A DNA stretch of 5,337 nucleotides from Ectothiorhodospiraceae bacterium. Its GTDB lineage: Bacteria > Pseudomonadota > Gammaproteobacteria > Thiohalomonadales > Thiohalomonadaceae. This document shows, piece by piece, positions 1-5,244 of this stretch (positions within the stretch are counted from its first letter, which is position 1; every line of letters begins with the position of its first letter). Position numbers and translations under genes: made by a program. Below the pieces are notes generated by a model. That model worked only from the letters and a program-made list of their open reading frames with translations, did no database searches and had not been told where the DNA came from. The stretch is from the NCBI GenBank assembly GCA_007125455.1, contig SLDE01000128.1, forward strand, positions 1 through 5,337, written 5' to 3'.

Positions 1-1236
1 CTAGTTTGGCTCAAGCCAGCGCCGGATCGCCTGTATATAGCGCTCGGCCATATCGCGCCGTGCATCGACGGCCTGGCGTGCCCGCTGTCCGAGTTGCTGT
101 GCCCGTTGCGGCGCATCCAGCAGTGTCTTGAGCGCCTCGGCCAATGCGTTGGGGTCGTCAACCTGTATCGCCCCGCCCGCTTCGAGCAGGGTGTCGGCTT
201 CCGCACGGAAGTTGTCCATATGTGGGCCGAACAGCACGGCCTTGCCCAGTGCGGCGGGCTCCAGCAGGTTTTGCCCCCCTTTGGCGACCAGTGAACCGCC
301 GACGAAGACACATTCGGCCCCATTCATCAGGGCGGGAAGCTCCCCAAAGGTATCGGCCAGATAGACGGTGGTGTGTTGGCCGGGTTGTTCCATGCGGCTG
401 CGCAGGGCGACCTCCTCGCCGTGCAGGGCCTGCAAAATTGCCTCGCGTCGTTGCGGGTGGCGGGGGGCGATCACCAGCAGTGGCGGCTGTGCCAACTGCC
501 CGCGCAGTGTCTGCCACGCCGCCAGGATCAGGGCCTCTTCGCCAGCACGGGTGGAGGCGGCCAGGACATAGGGGCGTCCCAATGGAATAGGGGCGAGCGC
601 CTTTGCCTCCGGGGCGGCGGCAAACTTGATGTTGCCGATCACTTCCACATGGCGCGCCCCCAGCGCACGAAAACCGGCGGCGTCGTTTTCTGAACGCGCC
701 AGCACGGCGGTGGTATGGGCCAGGGTTTTACGGTAAAGGGCCCGCAGCCAGGGGCCTCTGTTGAGGGTGCGTGCGGACAGGCGAGCGTTGATGATCAGCA
801 ACGGGATCCCGCGCCGGGCACAGGCGCGGTAGAGGTTGGGCCACAGCTCGGTCTCCATGATCAGCGCGCTGGTGGGTTGGTGGCGCGCAAGAAAACGTGT
901 AATGGCGGCGGGGAAATCCAGTGGCAGGAAGCGGTGTTCTACCCCGGCGGGCAGATTTTCACGGGCGATGCGTGCGCCGCTGGCGGTGGTGGTGGTCAGT
1001 AGTAGGGCTTGGTTTGGCCTGTGGCTGGCCAGTGCCCGGAGCAACGGCAAGGCGGCATTGACCTCACCCACCGAGGCGGCGTGTAGCCAGAGTGCCCCTT
1101 GCACGCCGCCCGGGCCGTGGCCCAGGCGGGCGCGCACATAGCCGGGCTCTTGCTCGCGCCGTGCGTGACGCCAGCTATGAAGCAACAGCAACGGCGCCAG
1201 TAGCCACAGCAGCAGGCGGTATTGCCATATCAGCAT
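1..1236 (-). CDS. waaA: 3-deoxy-D-manno-octulosonic acid (Kdo) transferase WaaA
   Basis: Complete 411-residue protein; the TAG stop is the first three bases of the window. WaaA moves Kdo from CMP-Kdo onto the lipid A precursor at the cytoplasmic face of the inner membrane. Residues 1-20 form a hydrophobic N-terminal anchor followed by a basic stretch, as in the family. The N-terminal glycosyltransferase (GT30) domain holds LHAASVGEV, with Glu58 matching the proposed catalytic base, and METELWPN at 127-134. The C-terminal domain has PRHPQR (258-263), ADTFGELP (294-301) and a sugar-nucleotide-binding signature from FVGGSLV (311-317) through GGQN and LLEP to FGPHMDNF (336-343). Length is close to the E. 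coli enzyme. The start lies 6 bases after the lpxL stop; no clear Shine-Dalgarno sits directly upstream (a GGAGGGTGAG stretch is too far away), so translational coupling to lpxL is likely. Whether it adds one, two or more Kdo residues cannot be read from the sequence. Confidence 0.97.
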   Translation of the reverse strand: MLIWQYRLLLWLLAPLLLLHSWRHARREQEPGYVRARLGHGPGGVQGALWLHAASVGEVNAALPLLRALASHRPNQALLLTTTTASGARIARENLPAGVEHRFLPLDFPAAITRFLARHQPTSALIMETELWPNLYRACARRGIPLLIINARLSARTLNRGPWLRALYRKTLAHTTAVLARSENDAAGFRALGARHVEVIGNIKFAAAPEAKALAPIPLGRPYVLAASTRAGEEALILAAWQTLRGQLAQPPLLVIAPRHPQRREAILQALHGEEVALRSRMEQPGQHTTVYLADTFGELPALMNGAECVFVGGSLVAKGGQNLLEPAALGKAVLFGPHMDNFRAEADTLLEAGGAIQVDDPNALAEALKTLLDAPQRAQQLGQRARQAVDARRDMAERYIQAIRRWLEPN

Positions 1237-1242
1237 GGGTGC

Positions 1243-2166
1243 TTAATACACACTGGGCTCACCCTCCGGGCGAGTCTTGAAGCGCCGATGTACCCACAGG
1301 TACTGTTCTGGTACCTGGCGTGCCTGGTTCTCAATCGTCTGGTTTACGGTGCTGGCATCGGCCACCGCGTCACCACTGGGGAAGCCCTTCAGCGCTGGTA
1401 ATAGCCGGATCAGATAGCCCGCCTTGCCGGGCAGGCGTTCTGAGTAATAAGGCACCACAGGCGCAGCGGCGAGGCGGGCCAGCCCGGCGGTGCTGGTCAG
1501 GCTGGCGGTGGCAACCCCAAAGAAGGGGGCAAACACCGTCTGTTTGCGTCCAAAGTCCTGATCCGGGGCGTACCACACCACCTTGCCTGCCTTGAGGCTG
1601 CGCACGATGCGTCGCATCTCGCTGCTGGGCAGCAGATCGTCGAACAGGCGCTTGCGTGAGCTGGCCATGAACGCCTCAAACAGCGGATTGCGCGCCGGTT
1701 TGTAGATCGGTTGCAGGCCGGGTACGTGAAAGGCGAGCAAGCGCCCGCTGATCTCCAGTGTGGTGTAGTGACCACCGAGCAGGATCACCCCCTTGCCCTG
1801 GGCGCGGGCCTGTTGCAGATGCTCCAGGCCTTCGATGCGGTAGAGCGGACGCAGGCGCTCGTCCTTGCCCCACCAGCTTAGCGCCCCCTCGAATAGTGCC
1901 GTAGCGGTGGCGGCCATGTTTTGTTTGGCCAGGCGGTGGCGCTGCGCCTCGGGCATCTGGGGAAAGCACAGGCGCAGGTTGGTCAGTACCACCCGGCGGC
2001 GACTGGGTACCAGGTGGTATAGCAGCCCCCCTAGCCCGCGACCCAGTGCGAGCAGGGCAGGGTAGGGCAGCCACAGGCTGGCGCGTAGCAGCCCCAGGCC
2101 CAGCCAGGTTGGCCAATAACGCGGGGCCAGATAGTCGTGGGCGCGAAATGCGGTGGGTTTGCTCAT
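1243..2166 (-). CDS. lpxL: Lipid A biosynthesis acyltransferase, LpxL/LpxM (HtrB/MsbB) family
   Basis: Complete 307-residue protein, the normal length for the family. These inner-membrane enzymes transfer an acyl chain from acyl-ACP onto Kdo-lipid A precursors as a secondary acylation. A hydrophobic region at about 21-52 is the likely membrane anchor. The catalytic HX4E motif is present as GGHYTTLE (His133, Glu138). Other family signatures are IYKPARNPLFE (154-164), WYAPDQDFGRKQTVFAPFFG (198-217) and YLWVHRRFKTRPEG near the C terminus (289-302). It lies directly upstream of waaA, whose product makes the Kdo-bearing acceptor that LpxL enzymes normally require. The start is 5 bases after the hemerythrin gene stop and has no good Shine-Dalgarno, again pointing to coupling. 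LpxL cannot be separated from LpxM or LpxP paralogues by sequence reading alone, so the symbol is at family level. Acyl-chain choice (C12, C14 or other) is not determinable. Confidence 0.92.
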   Translation of the reverse strand: MSKPTAFRAHDYLAPRYWPTWLGLGLLRASLWLPYPALLALGRGLGGLLYHLVPSRRRVVLTNLRLCFPQMPEAQRHRLAKQNMAATATALFEGALSWWGKDERLRPLYRIEGLEHLQQARAQGKGVILLGGHYTTLEISGRLLAFHVPGLQPIYKPARNPLFEAFMASSRKRLFDDLLPSSEMRRIVRSLKAGKVVWYAPDQDFGRKQTVFAPFFGVATASLTSTAGLARLAAAPVVPYYSERLPGKAGYLIRLLPALKGFPSGDAVADASTVNQTIENQARQVPEQYLWVHRRFKTRPEGEPSVY

Positions 2167-2171
2167 GGGAT

Positions 2172-2684
2172 TCAGAGGGGGACACCACGCCGGGTGGCCA
2201 TCGCCTGGCCCAGCGCCTTGAGTTGATCGCGGTCCAGGATCTGCTCGGCCAGGGGAAGGATCTCGGCTTCCTCCAGGGCGATATGCTCACGGTAGGCGCT
2301 GGCAAGCGCCTCACCGAGGCGCACAAACTCGGCCCTGTCCTCGATGGTGGCGGGGTGGCGCAGCAGTGTCGCGACGGCGGCCCACTGGGCGTCGAGTTGC
2401 TGGTGTTGCTGGCGCAGGGTATTGAGCTGTTCAGCGGCGAGTTGGGTCAGGCGGGGGAAGAGATCCCGTTCCTCATCCTCATGGTGGTGACGCACGGCGG
2501 TGCTGAAGTAGCGATAGACCTTGTCGGCGGCCTGGCTTAGCTCCGCACTGCAACCTTGCTGCTGCAGTTGTTGCGCCAACTGCAGCAATAATTGGCTGTG
2601 CTGCTCGATCCGCCCATGACAGGCGCGCAGCAACCCGAGCGGGTCACTGAAGTCCGGTGCGGGCTGTGGGAACGGGCTGCTCAT
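2172..2684 (-). CDS. Hemerythrin (HHE cation-binding) domain protein
   Basis: A 170-residue all-helical protein with the ligand pattern of the hemerythrin/HHE family, which binds a di-iron centre. Numbered from the chosen start: helix 1 has His23 and His29 (CHGRIEQH), helix 2 has HHHEDEERDLFP (His66-68, with Glu72 completing HxxxE), helix 3 has His94 (RQQHQQLD), and helix 4 has His134 and Glu138 (YREHIALEEAEILP). No signal peptide is seen, so it is probably cytoplasmic. A Gln-rich stretch follows helix 1. An upstream in-frame ATG at 2697-2699 would add five residues, but AAGGA at 2691-2695 sits 6 bases before the ATG at 2682-2684, so the shorter form is chosen. It lies between tolC (45-base gap) and lpxL (5-base gap), all co-directional. 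Roles known for the family include O2 or NO sensing, iron storage, and repair of or protection against nitrosative damage; none can be assigned here. It lacks extra signalling domains, so it is a stand-alone binding protein. Confidence 0.9.
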   Translation of the reverse strand: MSSPFPQPAPDFSDPLGLLRACHGRIEQHSQLLLQLAQQLQQQGCSAELSQAADKVYRYFSTAVRHHHEDEERDLFPRLTQLAAEQLNTLRQQHQQLDAQWAAVATLLRHPATIEDRAEFVRLGEALASAYREHIALEEAEILPLAEQILDRDQLKALGQAMATRRGVPL

Positions 2685-2690
2685 CGGGGT

Positions 2691-2695
2691 TCCTT
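2691..2695 (-). promoter_or_regulatory. Shine-Dalgarno of the hemerythrin gene
   Basis: AAGGA read on the minus strand, 6 bases before the ATG at 2682-2684. It overlaps the alternative ATG at 2697-2699 by lying just inside that reading, so it decides for the internal start. It also shows that this gene, unlike lpxL and waaA, carries its own ribosome site. Confidence 0.75.
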
Positions 2696-2729
2696 GCATA
2701 TCTAGGTAGGCCCCTATGATACGTTCGGG

Positions 2730-4049
2730 TTAATTGCGCATCCAGTTGCTCACCTCGATCACGTCCTCTTCATTCAGCATCCCGGCGGCCATCTTGAGCT
2801 GCAGGGTGGCGAGGGCGTAGTCGTAGCGGGCGCGGGAGTAGTCGCGCTGGGCGAGGAAGCGCTGGCTTTGGGCGTTGAGCACATCCACCATGGTGCGGGT
2901 GCCGACGTCAAAGCCCGCCTCGGTGGCCTCTAGTGCGGTTTGGGCCGAGGAGAGTGCTTGCTCGCGTGCCTTCACCTGGCTGATGCCGGCGGTGATGTTG
3001 AGGAAGGCGCTACGTGCATCGCGCACGGTGGCGCGGCGTTGCTGCTCCAGCATCTCGTTCGCTTCGTCGTAGCGGGCACGGGCCTCGCGGGTTTGGGAGG
3101 TGGTCAGACCGCCGGAGTAGATCGGCACGCTCAGTTGCACCCCGACGGCGGTGTTTTTGTTCTCGCGGCCTTGGGTGGCGTCGGTGCTGTCATTGTGACT
3201 GTGGCTGGCGAACAGCCCCAGTGTTGGGTAGTGGCCGGCCTGGCGCAGGTTGATCCCCTCGGCGGCCTGACGGCTACCTGCATCGGCGGCCAGCAGGGCC
3301 AGATTCTGCTCCAGGGCAGTACTCACCCAGGCGTTGATGTCGGCCGGCTCGGGCCGGACCAGGGGCATCTGCTTACCCAGGGCGGCAAGCTGGCCAGGCT
3401 CGCGGCCAATGATCTCATGCAGCCCTTCGCGTGCCACGTCGAGGGCATTTTGTGCGGCGATCTCGGCGGCCACGGCAGCATCGAAACCGGCCTGGGCCTC
3501 ATGTACGTCGGTGATCGCCGACAGCCCCACTTCGAAGCGCTGCTGGGTTTGGCGCAACTGTTGGCCGATGGCCTCCTGGTTGGCCTGGGCGGTGGCGAGA
3601 TCGTCTTCTGCCGAGAGCAGGTTAAAATAGGCCTCGGCGACGCGCATGATCAGGGCCTGCTGTGCTGCCTCGTAGGTGGCGGTGGCCTGGGCGATCACCG
3701 CGTCGGCCTGGCGCAGCATGATGTAGTTTTGGTGGTTGTACAGGCTTTGGTTCAGCTCCAGGGTATAGCCGCGACTGTTGAAGGTTTCCTTGCCGGTGGC
3801 ACCCATGTTCGACGTCAGGATATCTTCGGTGGTGCGAGCCACCTGGGCACGGAAGCTGATCTGAGGCAGCAGGGCCGCACGGCTTTGGGGCATGGCCTCC
3901 TGGGCGGCCCGCCAGTTGGCCTCGGCAGCACGTACCTGCGGATCGTTTTGCACCGCCTCAAGGTAGATATCGAGCAAGGTCTCGGCGGAGGCGAAGCTAC
4001 TGCCCAGCAGGAGTGCGGCGGAGAGCAGGGTGGCGGCAAGTCGTTGCAT
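2730..4049 (-). CDS. tolC: TolC family outer membrane channel protein
   Basis: Complete 439-residue protein. TolC proteins form trimeric outer-membrane barrels with long periplasmic alpha-helical tunnels that serve RND/ABC efflux pumps and type I secretion. Residues 1-22 are a classic signal peptide with likely cleavage after Ala-Ser-Ala and before ETLLDIYLEAVQNDP, a typical mature TolC N terminus. The two structural halves repeat the family pattern. In the first half, LNQSLYNHQNY (99-109) is followed by long Ala/Gln-rich helices and VGLSAITDVHEAQA (174-187). In the second half, LSVPIYSGG (306-314) is followed by helices and VGTRTMVDVLNAQ (382-394). A Ser/Asp/Asn-rich segment at 283-299 fits an extracellular loop. 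Length matches E. coli TolC without its C-terminal tail. No lipobox is present. It appears to be the first gene of the tolC-hemerythrin-lpxL-waaA run, behind the promoter at 4138-4166. No adaptor or pump gene is adjacent, so the partner is unknown; a general TolC is more likely than a dedicated one. Confidence 0.95.
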   Translation of the reverse strand: MQRLAATLLSAALLLGSSFASAETLLDIYLEAVQNDPQVRAAEANWRAAQEAMPQSRAALLPQISFRAQVARTTEDILTSNMGATGKETFNSRGYTLELNQSLYNHQNYIMLRQADAVIAQATATYEAAQQALIMRVAEAYFNLLSAEDDLATAQANQEAIGQQLRQTQQRFEVGLSAITDVHEAQAGFDAAVAAEIAAQNALDVAREGLHEIIGREPGQLAALGKQMPLVRPEPADINAWVSTALEQNLALLAADAGSRQAAEGINLRQAGHYPTLGLFASHSHNDSTDATQGRENKNTAVGVQLSVPIYSGGLTTSQTREARARYDEANEMLEQQRRATVRDARSAFLNITAGISQVKAREQALSSAQTALEATEAGFDVGTRTMVDVLNAQSQRFLAQRDYSRARYDYALATLQLKMAAGMLNEEDVIEVSNWMRN

Positions 4050-4054
4050 GGCGA

Positions 4055-4059
4055 TTCCT
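4055..4059 (-). promoter_or_regulatory. Shine-Dalgarno of tolC
   Basis: CAGGA on the minus strand, ending 5 bases before the tolC ATG (4047-4049). Good spacing supports this start, as does the signal peptide that begins immediately after it. Confidence 0.7.
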
Positions 4060-4103
4060 GTATGGATGAGGTTGCGGCGGGGCCAGATGGTACGCTACCA
4101 CGA

Positions 4104-4118
4104 ACCCGCAATGCGGGT
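4104..4118. promoter_or_regulatory. 15-base perfect inverted repeat in the tolC leader (candidate operator)
   Basis: ACCCGCA-A-TGCGGGT: two 7-base arms around a single central base, 55-69 bases upstream of the tolC ATG. Relative to the proposed promoter it would fall in the early transcribed region, about 20-35 bases downstream of the -10 box, where a bound repressor could block transcription. As RNA it could fold as a 5-bp stem with a 5-base loop, but no T-run follows on the minus strand, so it is a poor terminator. The cognate regulator is unknown. Confidence 0.45.
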
Positions 4119-4132
4119 AAGTGCTTAAGTAA

Positions 4133-4189
4133 GGGCTAATATATAGCCACTAACCGAGCGGTTCAAGGCTGTGAAGCTGATATTAGCCC
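4133..4189. repeat. 10-base inverted repeat bracketing the tolC promoter
   Basis: GGGCTAATAT (4133-4142) and its exact reverse complement ATATTAGCCC (4180-4189) are separated by 37 bases. Nested inside are AGCC (4145-4148) with GGCT (4167-4170), and AACCG (4152-4156) with CGGTT (4159-4163). The two inner pairs share the same centre between 4157 and 4158. The outer arms overlap the -10 box on one side and flank the -35 on the other. This could be a DNA-level operator set, or a long hairpin in read-through transcripts from the upstream gene. The lack of a following T-run argues against a standard terminator. Confidence 0.5.
4138..4166 (-). promoter_or_regulatory. Sigma70-type promoter for the tolC operon
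   Basis: On the minus strand TTGAAC (4161-4166; 4 of 6 to TTGACA), a 17-base spacer, and TATATT (4138-4143; 5 of 6 to TATAAT). The segment is clearly more A+T-rich than its surroundings. Transcription would start near 4131, giving a leader of about 80 bases before tolC. The spacer and -35 box contain the dyad AACCG-AG-CGGTT (4152-4163), so a regulator could compete with RNA polymerase here. Confidence 0.55.
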
Positions 4190-4215
4190 ATCCAGGAGGG
4201 GGCTGCTTACATATC

Positions 4216-4229
4216 TGCGCGAGCGCGCA
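4216..4229. repeat. GC-rich 14-base inverted repeat upstream of the tolC promoter
   Basis: TGCGCG-AG-CGCGCA: perfect 6-base arms around a two-base centre, about 50 bases upstream of the -35 box and 55 bases beyond the stop of the Pcm-like gene. As RNA on the minus strand it forms a short GC stem with loop GCTC, but the following bases are not T-rich, so any terminator role would be weak. An upstream regulator site is an alternative. Confidence 0.35.
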
Positions 4230-4261
4230 TACTCATCATATTGCCGCACGGTGTATCGTTC

Positions 4262-4273
4262 TTGGCCTGCCAA
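4262..4273. repeat. Short inverted repeat just after the Pcm-like gene stop
   Basis: TTGGC-CT-GCCAA, 5-base arms, starting about 10 bases past the stop codon of the methyltransferase-like gene. It may act as a weak 3'-end hairpin; there is no T-tract, so intrinsic termination is not supported. Many sites this short occur by chance. Confidence 0.2.
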
Positions 4274-4283
4274 TCATGGGTTC

Positions 4284-4943
4284 TCAGAAGCGGAAGGCAG
4301 GCGCTGTGCTTAGCCCATGCAGTGGCGGCAACGAGGTTTCGAACAACACCAGTTCGCGCCATTCCTTGATGGTGTCGCGGGTCAGCAGTACCGCCTTCAT
4401 TAGTATACCCTCCCCTACCACGGCAAACAGGCGTCCGCCCACCTGCATGTTCTCTTTCAGCCCTTGCGGGATGGCGAGCACCGAGCCGCCCAGGACGATG
4501 GCATCGTAGGGCTGTTCGCTGCCCCAGCCGTCGGCGGCATTGCCCTGATGCAGGTTTACGTTGTCGACATGCCGTTCGGCCAGCCGTTGGCGGGCGCTCT
4601 CCAGTAGTTCTCCATCCAGCTCCACCGAGACGACCTTGCGGGCCTGGGCGGCGAGCAGGGCGGTCAGGTAGCCGGAGCCGGTACCCACTTCCAGAACCTT
4701 GTCGTCCGGTTGCAGCGCCAGGGCCTGCAGGATGCGACCTTCCAGCTTAGGCTCCATCATCACCTCGCCGTTGCCCAGTGGTAGCATGGTGTCGGCAAAG
4801 GCCAGGGCGCGCAGCTGTTCTGGCACAAAGGCTTCGCGTGGAATTTGGCTCATCAGATCCAGCACGCGCTGATCCAGTACGTCCCAGGGGCGTACCTGTT
4901 GCTCGATCATATTAAAACGTGCCAGCTCGATATTCATATCCAT
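4284..4943 (-). CDS. Divergent protein-L-isoaspartate O-methyltransferase-like SAM methyltransferase
   Basis: A 219-residue protein of the Pcm/PIMT fold. The chosen start reads MDMNIELARFNMIEQQVRPWDVLD and has AAGGTG at 4950-4955, 6 bases upstream. The frame stays open to an ATG at 5043-5045, but that 34-residue extension does not look like the family. Numbered from the chosen start, VLEVGTGSGYLTALLA at 83-98 is SAM motif I, VELD at 107-110 holds the acidic residue for the SAM ribose, and YDAIVLGGSV at 146-155 corresponds to the DAIIVTAA strand of E. coli Pcm. The segment matching ISQPYMVA, which carries the active-site Ser of true PIMT enzymes, reads MMEPKLEG here (62-69), so that Ser is Met63. 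SAM binding is likely, whereas repair of isoaspartyl residues is doubtful. I recall similar proteins next to tolC in other proteobacteria, usually annotated as PIMT. The substrate is unknown. Confidence 0.88.
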   Translation of the reverse strand: MDMNIELARFNMIEQQVRPWDVLDQRVLDLMSQIPREAFVPEQLRALAFADTMLPLGNGEVMMEPKLEGRILQALALQPDDKVLEVGTGSGYLTALLAAQARKVVSVELDGELLESARQRLAERHVDNVNLHQGNAADGWGSEQPYDAIVLGGSVLAIPQGLKENMQVGGRLFAVVGEGILMKAVLLTRDTIKEWRELVLFETSLPPLHGLSTAPAFRF

Positions 4944-4949
4944 CTGCGT

Positions 4950-4955
4950 CACCTT
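4950..4955 (-). promoter_or_regulatory. Shine-Dalgarno that fixes the start of the Pcm-like gene
   Basis: AAGGTG on the minus strand, 6 bases before the ATG at 4941-4943. A second ATG two codons later (4935-4937) is also possible but is less well spaced. Upstream in-frame ATGs at 5001-5003 and 5043-5045 have no comparable site. Confidence 0.7.
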
Positions 4956-4988
4956 AAAGTTAGTGGTTGTGTATCGGATGTGTACCCC

Positions 4989-5001
4989 GTCACTTTGTGA
5001 C
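4989..5001. promoter_or_regulatory. Perfect inverted repeat upstream of the Pcm-like gene (candidate operator)
   Basis: GTCAC-TTT-GTGAC, 5-base arms around three bases, 46-58 bases upstream of the chosen start. Its position suits a regulator-binding site, but I found no -35/-10 pair good enough to call a promoter here. It is not a CRP site: the half-sites are in the opposite order and too close together. Confidence 0.35.
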
Positions 5002-5053
5002 ATGGTGGCTCGGCTGTAGCGCAGCGGTTTACGCCATGCTGCCAACTGCAGGA

Positions 5054-5074
5054 CGAAAGCCCAGGTCGGCTTCG
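5054..5074. repeat. Small hairpin in the gap upstream of the Pcm-like gene
   Basis: AAGCC (5057-5061) pairs with GGCTT (5068-5072) around the 6-base loop CAGGTC. With one bulged A the stem extends to seven pairs (CGAA with TTCG). No T-run follows on either strand, so it is not an intrinsic terminator. It may be incidental. Confidence 0.25.
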
Positions 5075-5124
5075 CATATCGCCGGGCGGGTGGTTACACT
5101 AACAGTCGAGATTAAGCCCTTTTG

Positions 5125-5218
5125 CAAGCAGGGGCAAGTGCGCCCGGCTCGCCGCCAGGGTGAGCGCATACTTACATGAAGTTCCTGCCCAAGCAGGCGG
5201 ACGCCCTGGGCTCGCCGC
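5125..5218. repeat. Degenerate direct repeat of about 63 bases period, two copies
   Basis: Within the 301-base gap (4944-5244), three blocks recur in the same order: CAAGCAGG at 5125-5132 and 5190-5197, CGCCC at 5141-5145 and 5202-5206, and GGCTCGCCGC at 5146-5155 and 5209-5218. Spacing differs by a few bases (offsets 65, 61 and 63), so the copies have diverged through small indels. I recognise no named repeat family. It could be a decayed tandem duplication or part of a dispersed intergenic repeat. No coding potential is evident. The rest of the gap holds only the small dyads listed separately. Confidence 0.45.
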
Positions 5219-5238
5219 GAAGGCCCGCAGTGGGCAGG
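5184..5238. repeat. Inverted repeats after the FAD oxidoreductase gene
   Basis: CCTGCCCA (5184-5191) is the exact reverse complement of TGGGCAGG (5231-5238), and CCTGC-CCAA-GCAGG (5184-5197) is a local 5-bp hairpin with a 4-base loop that competes with it. The far arm begins 7 bases past the stop codon of the minus-strand oxidoreductase gene, so this structure could mark or protect its mRNA 3' end. No T-tract follows, so intrinsic termination is not shown. Confidence 0.4.
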
Positions 5239-5244
5239 TCGGGA

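Noticed and set aside
1676..2326. A 216-codon minus-strand frame across the hemerythrin/lpxL junction.
   Set aside because: It is out of frame with both genes, its translation is rich in Arg, Pro and Ala, and both underlying genes are complete with family motifs.
2046..2540. A 164-codon plus-strand frame opposite the lpxL start and the hemerythrin gene.
   Set aside because: It is a shadow frame: low complexity, no motif, and no ribosome site. The opposite strand explains the region fully.
2700..2729. Possible terminator or internal promoter between tolC and the hemerythrin gene.
   Set aside because: The only symmetry is TAGG-CC-CCTA (2707-2716), too short and without a T-run. TATCAT on the minus strand could pass as a -10 box, but no acceptable -35 lies 16-18 bases upstream.
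2940..4139. A 399-codon open frame on the plus strand, opposite tolC.
   Set aside because: It is antisense to a gene with clear TolC signatures and a signal peptide. Its translation is Gly/Val/Leu/Gln-rich with no recognisable domain, as expected from the complement of G+C-rich coding sequence.
4133..4189. Intrinsic terminator for the Pcm-like gene.
   Set aside because: The long inverted repeat is real, but its 3' side on the minus strand is followed by mixed sequence rather than a T-tract, and it overlaps the best promoter in the window.
4171..4509. A 112-codon plus-strand frame beginning in the gap and running opposite the Pcm-like gene.
   Set aside because: It starts inside the palindromic promoter region, lacks a ribosome site, and most of it is antisense to a gene with clear SAM-methyltransferase motifs.
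4944..5045. N-terminal extension of the Pcm-like protein by 34 residues (start at 5045).
   Set aside because: The added residues do not resemble the family N terminus, no Shine-Dalgarno precedes that ATG, and a good one precedes the ATG at 4941-4943.
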